DNA of 64,000 nucleotides from Zanthoxylum bungeanum (GCA_019454045.1 SKCR01034767.1:88122-152121), one strand, 5' to 3'. Positions 1 to 11,300 are shown, counted from the first letter of the stretch. Program-made: numbers and translations. The notes: generated by a model not told the origin, from the letters alone.

Positions 1-89
1 CACCTAGGAGGACACTATTGAAGAGTACCTCCACCCAACTCGTACGGCTACACCTTCGTGTATTATGTTTCCTCCAAATGCACCACCCG

Positions 90-1659
90 TAGATTTTAAA
101 CCTGGGATGATATAGTATCTCCCAACCTTCAATGGTTTGGAGAACGAAAATCCCTATGTGCATATTAGAGAATTTGAAGAGGTAGTAGCGACTTTCCATG
201 ACCGGTTTGGAACCACGGACACAATCAGACTTAAGTTTTTCCTTTTTCCCTTAAAGACAAAGCTAAGAGTTGGTTGTACTCTTTAAGACCTAGGTCAATA
301 GGATCGTGGGGCGGGATGACCCGAGCATTCTTTGACAAATATTTCCCACACCACAAGACGGATGCCCTTAAAAAACAAATCTCTACCTTTTCCCAAAAAG
401 ATAATGATACCCTTTACCAAACATGGGAGAGGTATAAGGAATTGTTAGCTAGTTGCCCCCACCATGGTTTTGAGAGTTGGCGTTTAGTTAGTTACTTCTA
501 TGACGGATTGACACTTAGGGAGTACCAATTCGTTGAGACGATGTGTAATGGTGAGTTTATCCAAAAGGACCCTGATGAGGCCCTCGAGTACCTAGATGAC
601 CTAGCTAAGAAGTCTCATACCTGGAATGGACCTAATTCCATGGATAGCACTGATATGACACACCTCACTCCTCCTATTAGAAGCATACACCACTTGAGAG
701 AATAGGACAGCCTTAAGGCGAAAGTTGAAATATTAACCAGGCAAATAGGAACCTTACTAGCCAAGGACAGTAAATCTATGCATACAGTAGCCAACTTAGA
801 GCCTCAGGAAGTTTGTGTTGTGTGTAACAGGACCGATCATTTGACACAAGAGTGCCCGACAACTAGAGACCCATATGAGAGTCAATGCAATGAATTAGGA
901 ACGTATAGGAAACCCTACACACCGTACTCAGACACTTATAACCTTGGTTGGAGAAACCATCCCAACTTCAGTTGGAAACAAGACTCTCATCAGTCGAGCC
1001 AGACACCACAACCTAGGAGTTACAGTACCCCACCTCAGTATCACACATCTGCCATCCCTAGGAATTCCTTAGAGGACACCATGCAAGCCTTTGTGGAAAC
1101 TCAAAGTAAGACCAATCAGAAGTTTGAATCCTTAATAGCTCAGCTAGCGGAAGATAATAAGGAGATTAAAAGCCAAATCTCCAAGTTAACTAACGTCTTG
1201 AGTGTGAATGAACAAGGAAAATTCCCTTCCCAAGCTCAACCTAATCCTCAAGGGCAACACATGGCACAGGCTGATCAGGGAGGTGCGAATGTAAAAGGCG
1301 TTAATGCCATAACTATTAGGTGTGGTAAGGAGGTAGGAGTAAAAGACACCCCAAACACAACAGATTCGACCAAGGATAATAGTGTAGATACCCCTGAGGA
1401 AGACCGAGAACCACATCTCCCCGTTAGAGTACCATTCCATCAAGCCCTTAGGCCAGCCACCAAAGCTACAGACCCGAACGGTGAGATCTTAGAACACCTT
1501 AGGCAAGTAAAGATCAACATGCCCTTGTTACATGTAATCAAACCGGTTCCCACATACGCTAAGGTTTTAAAAGATCTATGTACCATGAAGAGGAAGCACC
1601 ATGTGAACAAAACTGCATTCCTAACGGAACAAGCTAGTGCAGTGATTGAACAAAAGACC
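90..1659 (+). pseudogene. gag: gag pseudogene of G1
   Basis: Encodes the particle-forming gag protein. The retrotransposon gag core is readable from about 90 (residues like PVDFKPGM) through about 600. A zinc knuckle of the CX2CX4HX4C form (C-VV-C-NRTD-H-LTQE-C) lies at 814-855 and would bind the element RNA. A glutamine-rich spacer and a probable coiled-coil segment (about 1080-1190) follow. Damage: an in-frame TAG near 110, a one-base loss near 258 that shifts frame, and a TAG at 703-705. Frame is open from 274 to 702 and again from 706 to 2088. Assignment as Athila gag is firm; the exact N-terminus is outside or at the window edge. Confidence 0.85.
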
Positions 1660-2381
1660 CCACCAAAATATAAGAACCCGGGGTGTCCCACCATCACTTG
1701 CCATATTGGTACATGCGAGTTTGGTCAGGCATTACTAGACTTGGGCGCGAGTGTGAATCTCATGCCGTATTCCATATATACGAAGTTAGGTCTTGGAGAG
1801 ATCAAGCCTACGTCAGTAGTCTTACAGTTAGTGGATCGTTCTGTCAGAACCCCACGAGGGATAGTAGAGGATGTCTTACTCCAGATTGACAAATTCTACT
1901 ATCCCGTTGACTTCTTGATCTTAGACACCCAGTCCGTAGTTAAAACCGAATTCAAAATTCCTCTTATCCTGGGTAGACCTTTCCTTGCTACAACAAATGC
2001 TCTTATCAATTGTAGGAATGGTCTCATGAAATTATCATTCGGAAACATTACACTAGAAGTGAACATTTTTCACATCGGGAAACAGCCATAAGATGACGAT
2101 AAATGTCATCAGACATTCCTCATAGATACAATTGTGCCAGAATTGGCACCCACTCTACATGAGTCTGACCCTCCCGATCATCTCCTTCCGGATTCGACCC
2201 TTTTAGACACTCTTAAAATAACCAATCCTCCGGACTTTGCTACAGGTTACTCTTTTTGGCAGCCGCAGTTTGAGGCTTTGCCAGAACAATGGGATAGACC
2301 AAAACCTTCTTCGGTCGAAACATCAAAAATTGAATTAAAGCCCTTACCAGAAGGAATGCGACATGCGTTCCTTGGATCATG
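1660..2381 (+). pseudogene. aspartic protease region of G1 polyprotein
   Basis: Retropepsin-type protease that would cleave the polyprotein. The catalytic motif DLGAS is at 1738-1752, followed by NLMPYS, a VQL-like strand, the PRGIVEDVLLQI stretch and ILGRPFLAT near the C-terminus. It uses the plant Athila variant D-L-G rather than D-S/T-G. It continues in the same frame as gag and is ended by TAA at 2089-2091; the same frame then stays open to a TGA at 2380-2382, a spacer before RT. The G2 copy at 11968-12180 shares the PRGIVEDVL and LGRPFL motifs. Confidence 0.85.
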
Positions 2382-2382
2382 A

Positions 2383-3958
2383 GATACCTTCACTGTTATC
2401 ATTTCCTCAGAGCTTAGTGCATTGCAGAGTAAGAGATTACTTGAGATGTTGAGTGAGCATAAATCCGCACTTGGCTGGACCATAAGAGACATCAAAGGTA
2501 TTAGCCCATTGATTTATTCCCATAAAATTCACCTAGAAGATGGAGCTACCCCTCGTAGAGATCCTCAACGTAGACTTAACCCCACTATGAAAGAAGTGGT
2601 GAGAAATGAAGTGATAAAGTTACTAGACGCATGTATTATATACCCAATTGCTGATGGTAAATGGGTTAGTCCTACGCAGGTTGTCCCTAAAAAGTCGGGA
2701 GTCACTGTAGTGAAGAATGAGACAGGAGAACTGGTTCCTACCAAGGTAGTCACAGGTTGGCGTATGTGCATCGATTACCGAAAGTTAAATGCTGCCACCC
2801 GAAAAGACCACTTCCCACTTCCCTTTATCGATCAGATTCTTGAGCGGGTAGCTGGTCACCCATTTTACTGTTTCCTAGATGGATATTCAGGATACTACCA
2901 AATTGAGATCTCCTTGGAAGATCAGGAGAAAACCACATTTACCTGCCCGTTCGGAACCTATGCTTTTCGCCGTATGCCATTTGGTTTGTGCAATGCCCCC
3001 GCCACTTTTCAAAGATGCATGTTGAGCATTTTTAGTGATATGATTGAGAAGTGTATGGAGGTATTTATGGATGATTTAACAGTGTTTGGCGACTCCTTTG
3101 ATACATGCTTGCTTAACCTGAAAGCAGTATTAAGTCGATGTCAGGAAAAAGGCCTCGTTCTGAACTGGGAAAAGTGTCACTTTATGGTCTCTTCAGGAAT
3201 CGTCCTAGGTCATATTGTCTCATCCAAAGACAAATCAAAGATCGATTTACTATCAAAGCTGCCAACACCCAAAACTGTTAAAGATGTGCGATCATTTCTT
3301 GGGCATGCTGTTTCTATAAGAGATTCATACAGAACTTCTCTTCTGTCTCTAGACCCCTATGTAACCTTCTTGCTAAAGATTCTTCATTTGAATGGACACA
3401 GGAGTGTGAAGGTGCCTTCAGGACGCTTATAACTAAACTCACCTCTGCCCCAATCATGAAACCACCCGATTGGAATTTACCATTTGAAATTATGTGTGAT
3501 GCTAGTGACTACGCAGTTGGGGCAGTTTTAGGACAAAGACGAGAAGGGAAACCTTTTGTCGTGTATTATGCCAGCAGAGCTCTAAACAGTGCTCAAATGA
3601 ACTATTCCACAACTGAAAAAGAACTGCTGGCAGTAGTCTTTGCCTTAGACAAATTTCGTGCATACCTAATTGGCTCCCCCATCACCATTTTCACCGACCA
3701 TGCAGCACTCAAGTACCTCCTTTCGAAGAAATATGCTAAGGCAAGATTGATTAGCTGGATCCTGCTGCTACAGGAATTCGACCTAACAATCAAGGATAAA
3801 AAGGGTGTTGAAAATGTGGTAGCAGATCACTTATCTCACTTGGAGTTTAACGACTCTGCCAATGGCCCACCAATTCGCGATGACTCCCAGATGAACATCT
3901 TTTTGCAGTCACACGAGCACCATGGTATGCACACATTGTCAATTTTAGTTTCTGACGA
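2383..3958 (+). pseudogene. reverse transcriptase and RNase H pseudogene of G1
   Basis: RT copies element RNA into DNA and RNase H removes the template. Recognisable blocks: fingers (KWVSPTQVVPKKSG), CIDYRKLN, LDGYSGYYQI, the catalytic FMDD box at 3064-3075, and the thumb ([10 protein letters not shown]). RNase H begins near 3470 ([15 protein letters not shown]) with [11 protein letters not shown] near 3690. One base is missing near 3310 just after the LGH motif, shifting frame between RT and RNase H; the RNase H frame is open 3456-4067 but drifts out of register with integrase by about 3950. The catalytic aspartates themselves survive. Confidence 0.88.
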
Positions 3959-5212
3959 GTGCCCGTCCACTTGGATTCACAAGATAAGCGTAAATTCTTG
4001 GTCGAGGTACGTAATTTTTATTGGGATGATCCATACTTATTCAAATACTGCCCCGACCAAATATTGAGACGTTGCATTCCTAAAGATGAAGTTCTCAGTG
4101 TGTTGACCTTTTGTCATGCCAACGCTTGCGGAGGCTATTTTTCTGTAAAGAAAACTGCTGCAAAAATTCTGTAGTGTGGTTTCTATTGGCCCACTCTATT
4201 TAAAGATACAAACGGATTCTGCCGCTCCTGTGAAAGATGTTAGAAATTAGGTGCTTTGTCCCGTCGTCATATGATGCCTCTTAACCCTATTCTTGTCATT
4301 GAAGTATTTGATTGTTGGGGTATTGATTTTATGAGACCCTTTCCACCCTCGTTTGGTTATCTCTACATCCTGCTCGCAGTTGATTATGTGTCTAAATGGG
4401 TTGAGGCAGTATCTTGCCGAACAAAAGACAATGCTACTGTGGTTAAATTCTTAAAGGAACATGTCTTGTCAGGTTTCGGTACCCCACGAGTCATCATCAG
4501 CGATCAAGGAATACACTTTTGCAACCGATCTTTTGAAGCCTTGATGCGCAAATATGGTGTGGTGCACAAGATCTCTACTGCCTATCACCCACAGACAAAT
4601 GGGCAAGCTGAATTAGCAAATAGAGAGATCAAACAGATATTAGAGAAAATAGTAAACCCCGACCGTAACGATTGGTCTTTACGACTTCCGGATGCACTTT
4701 GGGCATATCGTACTGCTTACAAGTCCCTTCTTGGAATGTCCCCTTATAGGCTCGTATTTGGAAAAGCTTGTCATTTACCTGTAGAGTTAGAACATAAAGC
4801 CTACTGGGCTATTAAAAATCTTAACTTTGATCTGAGTGTTGCAGGTACACAGCGGAAACTTCAGATTACGGAGCTCGAAGAACTATAGAATGATGCTTAT
4901 GACAATTCCCGCCTCTACAAAGCCAAGATGAAATCCGCCCATGACAAACAGATAATGAGGAAAACTTTTGAGCCTAACCAGAAGGTTCATCTCTATGATT
5001 CCAGACTCCATCTTCACCCAGGCAAGCTGCGATCCAGATGGACCGGACCCTTCATTGTAAAACAAGTTTTCCCCCATGGAGCTGTAGAAGTAGAAGATCC
5101 CAAGGGCGGCAGAGTATTTAAAGTAAATGGACAGAGGCTGAAACCGTTCCTAGACAATCCGATTCCCGCAGCAGAGGATACACCTCTTGCTGACCCCACC
5201 TATGCGGATTGA
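3957..5212 (+). pseudogene. integrase pseudogene of G1
   Basis: Integrase inserts the cDNA into the genome. An N-terminal zinc-binding segment is visible at about 4050-4240 (CHANACGG and CRSCERC parts). The catalytic triad is readable: D in GIDFMRPF near 4327, D in SDQG at 4502-4504, and E in GQAELANRE at 4610-4612. The spacing leaves 35 residues between the last two, the classic DD35E. The C-terminal domain (FEPNQKV, LRSRWTGPF) ends at 5212. Stops lie at 4172-4174, near 4240 and at 4886-4888, all in one frame. No chromodomain is seen, as expected for Athila rather than chromoviruses. Confidence 0.88.
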
Positions 5213-5410
5213 GTTTTCTTTTTCTCATTGTTGTACTTTATTTATTTATGTCTTTATTTATTTACTAGCTATTTTTAATCTTTTAGCCTTTTTCCTTTTC
5301 TGTTTTGTTTTGTCTTTATTTCTTTTGCAGGATAATTCAATATTTCATCCAGGCTCACGACATCTCTAATCAGGTGAACTCCTTCCTTGTATTTACCTTC
5401 TCGATTGTTA

Positions 5411-5448
5411 CATTGAGGACAATGTTTCATTTAGGTTGGGGGTGGTGG
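5411..5448 (+). other. Athila marker and internal polypurine tract of G1
   Basis: CATTGAGGACAATG is followed by GGTTGGGGGTGGTGG. The same pair occurs on the minus strand in G2 (11176-11215). It resembles the primer tract next to the LTR at 6509-6520, so it may serve as a second plus-strand start; that role is inferred. Confidence 0.55.
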
Positions 5449-5589
5449 TATTATCATGTGTTTCACCTGGATGGATATGTCTTATTCGTATTATTTTTAT
5501 TTATTTGAATAATAATAATAATAATAAATATTTGCTTGTTTGTTTTGTTTGCCTTTAGTCCCTGATAGTTAAACATAGTTCCTATGATG

Positions 5590-6250
5590 ATATTGTTTGT
5601 GTTAGGATGAAATCTTAGAAACGATAAGTCCTTTAATGTACTTTTATCTGATGATTTGAGTAGTTTATCTATGTTAGACTCGTAAGCACTTAATTATGGG
5701 TTTTTAGCAGTGGAAGCCTGAGTAGCTAGCAAGATGACTAGTTGAAGAAATTGTATGTCAATGAATGACCGTTTGCTTAGATATCTATCCTGATTTGCTT
5801 GTGTTATGACATAAGGTATGGTTGCAAATAAAAGAAAAAGTCTCTGAAGAAAGAAAATGAACCACCTATAACCGATAAGCGTGAAGCTACCCATGGGTGA
5901 GTATTAGGACCACCATAAGGAGAAATGCTACCTTAAAGGGTAGGTGTGTTGAAAGAAAAATTCAAAAGAAAAAGCAACAAGAGACGAGAAAAAAAAGAAA
6001 AAATCATAACATATTGAGCACACATAAAATCAACTATAGAGCTTAATTGAGATATCTAGGTTGGTTAGACCCATCGACCCCGATTTTTAAACGAAATCAT
6101 TGAGTTGGCTTACCTGGGAATAAAGCTGTGAATGAACCTTAGCGCACACACACACGTTGAGTCTAGCCTAGATGATTTATCCAAAGCCTTAGATTCGAGT
6201 TGTGTTGAGTACTTTGAGGTTCTATAGTTTCATTACTATGCATTCTCTGA
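5590..6250 (+). other. conserved non-coding block, copy 1 (in G1)
   Basis: This stretch matches, by eye along most of its length, 10290-11070 (minus, G2) and 45850-46540 (minus, T1). The best-kept core is 5860-5932: ACCACCTATAACC, then a palindromic ACCCATGGGT, then GAGTATTAGGAC and AGGAGAAATGCT. An A/G-rich run follows the core in all three copies. No shared open frame is apparent, which argues for an RNA or DNA function rather than a protein. Confidence 0.65.
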
Positions 6251-6508
6251 GGACAAACTTATGTGAAACTATTGGGACTATTTAATTTTTATTTTTATTT
6301 CTGAATGATTGTATGTTTGAATGACGTTTGTGGGTATCGTCACTGTAAGCCCTCACGAGACTAACTCGTCCACTAGGGACACCTAGGGGTTTAAAGGCTT
6401 GTTGCATACGCTAAATACAATCGTGATCCCTACGAAAGTGGCTTAGATAGTTTTTATTTATTTAATTTTTCATTTTACGCTTGAATTGCTAGGGACTAGC
6501 AATAAGCT

Positions 6509-6520
6509 GGTTGGGGGTTG
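6509..6520 (+). other. polypurine tract of G1
   Basis: GGTTGGGGGTTG directly precedes the LTR start TGATAAGTGC. This is the expected site where plus-strand synthesis is primed. Confidence 0.75.
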
Positions 6521-7106
6521 TGATAAGTGCATGAAAATGTACTTTGAAACATCACTTATCTAGGCTTATTGTTAAGTATTTAGTTATATATTTTATATTT
6601 TATCACATAATTTTGATTGTTATATTAATTTAGAAATATTTATTATTTACACTAATTTAGTGATTTTTATTTGTAGGAATATTAATACATGGATCCGGGA
6701 ATATTTACAAGTATTTTGGGAACTTTTGGGAAGACACAGGACGAGCAGGGAGCATTGGCGCCATGGCGCCAAAATTGCATACAAACCACAGAGGACATGG
6801 CGCCATGGCGCCACCCACATACACAAGGCGCCTTGGCGCCATATTGCCAAGATACCATGGCGCCATGGCGCCTCATCATACAAACCTGCCCAGGCCATTT
6901 TCCAGAGAGTTTAGCGCCGCGGCGCTGCGGGAAAGTTTCCTACGCGTTCCAGGTCTCGTTTTTTAGGGTTTTCTGAAATCCTAATGACACCCTGACACTA
7001 TTATAATACAACTGTTCGTCCAGACTCAATAAGGAGGCTAGTTACACAAATACAAAAAAAGAAATCAGAGCTGTGCAAAATTCCCGGGATAAGAAACAAT
7101 TATTCA
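6521..7106 (+). repeat. 3' LTR of G1, truncated
   Basis: Begins TGATAAGTGCATG straight after the polypurine tract. It shares its start with the G2 LTRs (TGATAAATACGG and TGATAAGTGCGG on the minus strand). A row of GC-rich palindromes occupies 6750-6930. A weak TATA-like TATTATAATA lies near 6999-7008. The LTR ends abruptly near 7106 where a reversed copia-A LTR fragment starts, so its 3' part is missing. Short open frames here (for example 6660-6976) reflect the palindromes and are not genes. Confidence 0.75.
6750..6930 (+). repeat. row of GGCGCC-type palindromes in the G1 LTR
   Basis: Five dyads spaced roughly 30-50 bp apart: three exact GGCGCCATGGCGCC (near 6759, 6799, 6859), one GGCGCCTTGGCGCC (near 6827) and a decayed AGCGCCGCGGCGCT (near 6913). 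The surrounding LTR is AT-rich. The matching part of the G2 LTRs holds different GC-rich dyads such as CGTCGCGACG, so position is kept while sequence changes. Confidence 0.85.
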
Positions 7107-7573
7107 TCCGATGATTCCCCATAGACACATAGTCATACCACCAATGGGATTCTGAGGGGTCTATCCATAGCGAAGCTGTTTCTGTACCATCGATAAACAC
7201 AACCTTCTATCACACTTGCATAAGTATCCAATACTTATCACACTTGCATGAGTATCCAATACTTAAATATATAAGAACTATGCTGTTACGCTTCCATAAC
7301 ACGCACAAGTGCAATACTAGTCTATTCCACATTATCGATGTCCAGTCTCGATAATACTACGACTAGGGATATTTAATGATTAAACCGTTATGGATTGATA
7401 CTGTCTCATATCTTATAATCCGGAACTAATCATAAGGACTCTTACCATTTATTTATTAAAGTAATCAAATTACAAAATGATAAAATATAATTTCCATTGT
7501 CACATAGTTAATTTATGAAAAAACCACAATGTCTTTTACAAATAGTGACGCTATGGGTCGTAGTTTTCTAACA
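7107..7573 (-). repeat. fragment of a copia-A LTR, reversed
   Basis: Matches on the opposite strand the first 470 bp or so of the copia-A LTRs (35199 onward and 43357 onward): the segments GACGCTATGGGTC, CGATAATACTACGACTAGGG and CCAATGGGATTCTG are all present. It ends at 7573 with TCTAACA, the reverse of the LTR start TGTTAGA. No polypurine tract or primer site flanks it, so it is a broken LTR, not an element end. Confidence 0.85.
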
Positions 7574-8486
7574 ACCAGACGATCTTGAAGGAAAAATCAG
7601 CATCAGCATAACAATTTCAAAAAGGGCTTCGTAAGCCGAGCTAGATCAGCCTAAAGTAGAAGAACTCGACAAGGTCCAAATCTACCCTCAGCTGGCGGAC
7701 CATATAGTGCAGAATGGAGCCCAATTAGAGCATATAGTATAGTCGAAGTTGATCAAATTTCTCCAAGGTCAGTAAGATTATTTTGCTTGGTCACACCAAA
7801 ACATGATCGAGATTGACCCCGAGATAATGACTCACGAACTTCATATGGACCTAGACTACCCACCTATAAGACAAAAGAGGAGGAAGTTTGCCCTAGAGAG
7901 AAACCAAGTGATTAATGAAGAAGTTCAGAAGCTTTTGAAGAATGAAGCAATCAATGAGGCCTAGTATCTAAAATACATGGCCAATTTTATGGTGGTAGGG
8001 AAGAAGAATGGAAAGTGGCGAGTCTACATCGATTTCATGGATCTGAACAAGACATTCACAAAGGACTTATTTCCTTTGCCCCCACATTAATTTGATGATT
8101 GATTCCACATCGAGGTGTGAATTACTGAGTTTCATGGATGCCTACTTAGGCTACAATCAAATCCTAATGCACCTAGATGACCAGCAAAAGATAACCTTTA
8201 TAACCAATATGGGGATTTATTGCTACAAGGTAATGCCATTCAGACTCAAGAATGCGAGAGCCACCTACCAGTGCCTTGGCAACAAGATCCCAACAACTAG
8301 GAAAGATAATGGAGGTGTATACGGATGATATATTGGTGAAGTCATTGAAGGCCGAGCAATATTTGGAGCACTTGGGCTAGACATTTGACATATTGAGGAA
8401 GTACAACATGAAGCTGAACCCCACTAAATACGTTTTTGGGGTGTCGTCTGACAAGTTCATAGGCTACGTGGTCACTTGGCAAAGGT
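7574..8486 (+). pseudogene. Tat/Ogre-lineage reverse transcriptase fragment
   Basis: Translated pieces match the Tat-lineage RT in order: a linker with KFLQGQ-like residues, PPIRQKRRKFALERNQVINEEV (about 7860-7920), a KKNGKWRVYIDFMDLNK block (about 8005-8055), LLSFMDAYLGYNQILMH (about 8125-8170), TFITNMGIYCYKVMPF, then the active-site region as YTDD near 8317 and KYNMKLNPTKYVFGV (about 8400-8440). Several stops and frame changes occur. The box reads YTDD where Y(V/I)DD is usual. Gag, RNase H and integrase are absent, so this is an isolated fragment. T1 carries the same lineage elsewhere in the window. Confidence 0.8.
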
Positions 8487-8925
8487 AAGTAGTATAAACC
8501 GTGATTGCATGCCCATTTAACCAATCTCTTAGAGAGCTCGGGCTTGTGGAGCTCGTCCAATACAAGATTCGCGAGGCCTTGTCTCAAGTTCGCCCTAAAT
8601 TTGATTTTGAATGAGGAAACAACACCATAACTCTCTATATAAGCATAAATTCATCCCAAAACCTAAAGAGAAGCCTCATAACATAATTTTAAAGTCCCAT
8701 AACACACTTTTGAATCCTCATAATATAATTTTGGAGTTCCAGACGCAAGTCAAGGATAAAAGCTTTCCCCGGTGTTGGAAGTTTAAAGACGAAGACCGCC
8801 AACGAGAGTTCGTGATTCCCTTAATTCTCTAATTTATCTTTTATGTGTTCTTAGCTTGAAATAATGATTAGCTTATTTTTATTGAATATTATGAGTAGCT
8901 TATTCATTAAATTTAGGTTTGTAAT
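8487..8925 (+). repeat. 5' LTR of Athila-type element G3, first part
   Basis: No coding potential was supported here. A TATA box (CTATATAAGC, about 8635-8644) is followed by a likely transcribed leader. The sequence stops at GTAAT (8921-8925), where G2 is inserted, and continues at 14561 with GGATCGCAAACATG. The left edge at 8487 is where the RT fragment ends, so the upstream part of this LTR is missing. Confidence 0.6.
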
Positions 8926-10191
8926 TGTTATGATATTTTATATCGTACCACAAGTATACGGTGTCAAGTTTTAGTAAAGATGAGTGAAAGAATGTCGAAC
9001 CCACAGAGATTGTATTCAACTCACACTAAGTACTACAATTAATAATCATAACTTTATTTAGAAAATATCAAAATTAAGATTAAAAACTAAATAAAAAATA
9101 TATTAAAATGTTTAATGAAGATAATCTAGAAAGAGATAGATTCTAGAGTCTGATTTCACCTAGCTATCCCCTATGTATTTTTTATGCCAATCAATTCTTA
9201 TTTAGTTGCATTGTTTATAAGTCAATAATCCTAAAGTATTCTACTCAATCTCCCAAACTAGTAATTAACAATTCATTATGTTTTGCTATTCTTTATTAAC
9301 GACTTCAAATGAATTATAGATTCTCCCGAACTCTATAAAACTCCTAGGTAATATCCTCTAGATCCTATTCATAATCCCTCTCTCTCGAGCGATAGATTCT
9401 AAACATTCATCATCTCAATTTGTGTCCAACAAACAAGAAGTTTTAAACGCAAGAGAATATAAATAAACTTTAATATAACTTTATAATAATAAAATTGGTA
9501 ATCAATACATAGATTAAAACGTTGGCTACATCATCCTTTAGAATAATGGAGTTAGTTCATGACTAAAGATAATAATAATGAAAATAATGTCATGAACATA
9601 TTAGAAATCATTAGAGTTTAAAGAAAGAAACTAGATGATAAAACCCGAATCGAATCCCTTCGCCTTCGGACATCACCGTCTTCGTCTCCTCTTGTCGCTC
9701 TTCAATATTCCTTCTTGGATCTCCCTAAAATATGTGTTTAGAGTCTTTTTGTTGTGTATTAGCCTCCCCTTTAGGGTTTTGGACGAGCTTATGTATTTAT
9801 AAGGGAGTCTTGGAGTCCTTATGCATGTAAAACCCCGATTTCTGAAGATTCTGGGGGTCTGCCGCATCGTCGCGACGCAGGAAAATGGCGTTGCGGCGCT
9901 TGATCTGCGGGAAATTACTATGTATGAAAGCTGAAGGGGCATCGCGAAGCCAGAAATAGGTGCTGCGACACCAGACATAAATTTTTATTTACTGTTTTAT
10001 GCGTTCCAGCCTTTTGAGCTTCTGATTCATTCGTAAGGTCCTAAAACACGTATAATTGCTCCAAGATCTATGTCCTAATGCTTCCTACAAATAAAACATA
10101 AAAGAAACTACAAAGTATATTAAATGATACAAAACCTAAAAAATAGTAAGCTAAGAATGTAAGAATAAATAGGTATAAACCGTATTTATCA
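8926..10191 (-). repeat. 3' LTR of G2
   Basis: On the minus strand it runs from TGATAAATACGG (10191) to CATAACA (8926), 1266 bp. A TATA box (TTATAAATA, about 9793-9802, minus) agrees with that orientation. GC-rich dyads (CGTCGCGACG, GCGGCGC) lie at 9845-9970, the same relative place as the G1 palindromes. The open frame 9673-9978 is an LTR by-product. Confidence 0.8.
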
Positions 10192-11300
10192 AACACCCCC
10201 AAACTTAAGATTTTGCTAGTCTCGAGCAAAAGACTAAATAAAAATAAACAAACACAAATAATAAAATTAACTAGGAAACTTTCGTAGGGATCACAATTAC
10301 ATTTAGCGTATACAACAAGCCCTTAAACCCCTAGGCGGCCCTAGTGGACGAGTTATAGTCACGTGAGGGCTTACAACGATGACACCCGCAAACGTCATTC
10401 ACACATAATCATGTAAAAATAATAAACTGAAATAAAATAAAATAGTCCTGATAGTTACACATAATATTGTCCTAAAAGAATGCTTATCAATTAAATGAGA
10501 GAAACTTCAAAGTACTCAATGCAATTAAAATCCAAGTTCTTTTATGTGTGTAAAAGTCCATTCACAGCTCGACCCATAAGTAAGCCAACTAAATGATTTC
10601 GTCTCAAAAATTGAGATCTGATGGATGAAACCAACCTAGATACTATGTATTGGCTTATCCTGTGCTTAGTATGATATAATTTTTTTTTTCATTTTTCATT
10701 TTTTTTCAAGGTAGCATTTCTCTTCATGATGGTCCTAACACTCGCCCATGGGTAGCTTCACGCATATCGGTTATAAGTGGTTTAACTTTTTTTTCCTTTT
10801 TTTTTTTTACTTTCATTCTTTTTCAATCTATTTTTTCTTTTGTTTTTAACTATACCATACATCATAACACTAGCATATTGAGATAGATATCTAAGCAAGC
10901 GGTCATTCATCAGCAAATAATTTCTTCAACTAGTCACTTTGTCAATTACTTAGGTTCTTATTACTAAAAACCTATTGTTAAGTGCTTATGAGTCTAACCT
11001 AGATCACCTACTCAAGACATCAGATAAAAATCAATTGGAAACTTATCGTTTTTAAGACTTCATTTAAAAAAAAAAAATTTCATTATTAGACTTATGTTTT
11101 ACTATCAACGATTAAAAAAAAAATAATTTTTTATTTATTTTTATTTTTTTAAATAGCAGTAACTATCACTATATGCACACACCCCCAAATTTAAAGCTTG
11201 CATTGTCCTCAATGTAAGATTAACATAAAGAAATAAGAGTGAGGAACAGCACTACCATGCTTGGAGTTGATTAGGCTCCTACTGGTCAGGATTTGGTTGT
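10192..11300 (-). other. 3' non-coding region of G2 with conserved block, copy 2
   Basis: Read on the minus strand, the Athila marker CATTGAGGACAATG (11201-11214) and a polypurine tract (about 11179-11192) come first. The conserved block follows at 11070-10290, with its core at 10783-10710. The final polypurine tract AAGTTTGGGGGTGTT is at 10192-10207, next to the LTR. This is the same order as in G1, so the block is bracketed by two polypurine tracts in both elements. No coding potential is seen. Confidence 0.7.

Larger units (their letters stand above)
5213..6520 (+). other. 3' non-coding region of G1
   Basis: About 1.3 kb lies between integrase and the LTR. No coding region is supported: open frames are short and lack similarity to known domains. 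It holds an (AAT)n microsatellite near 5507-5527, the Athila marker CATTGAGGACAATG at 5411-5424, an internal G-rich polypurine tract (5434-5448), a conserved block also found in G2 and T1 (5590-6250), and the final polypurine tract. Full-length Athila elements may carry an env-like frame in this position; I see none here. Confidence 0.75.
1..7106 (+). mobile_element. Athila-lineage Ty3/gypsy retrotransposon G1 (5' end outside window)
   Basis: Domains run gag, zinc knuckle, protease, RT, RNase H, integrase, then a long 3' non-coding stretch, a polypurine tract and an LTR starting TGATAAGTGC at 6521. Integrase after RT/RNase H defines the Ty3 order. The DLGASVNLMP protease motif and the post-integrase marker CATTGAGGACAATG followed by a G-run are typical of Athila elements. 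The coding region carries many stops and frameshifts, so this copy is dead. The 5' LTR and primer site precede the window. The 3' LTR is cut near 7106, where a reversed copia LTR fragment begins. Confidence 0.9.

Noticed and set aside
1..5212. Possibility of an endogenous pararetrovirus or a virus
   Set aside because: Gag-protease-RT-RNase H-integrase order with DD35E integrase, LTR and polypurine tract; no movement protein or coat motifs. It is an Athila retrotransposon.
5213..5590. An env-like gene after integrase in G1
   Set aside because: Frames at 5187-5508 are short, hydrophobic only because of T-rich sequence, and are not preserved in G2.
6660..6976. Overlapping open frames on both strands rich in APWRHGA-type repeats
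   Set aside because: They arise from the GGCGCC palindromes inside the LTR; no domain, no homologous frame in the G2 LTR.
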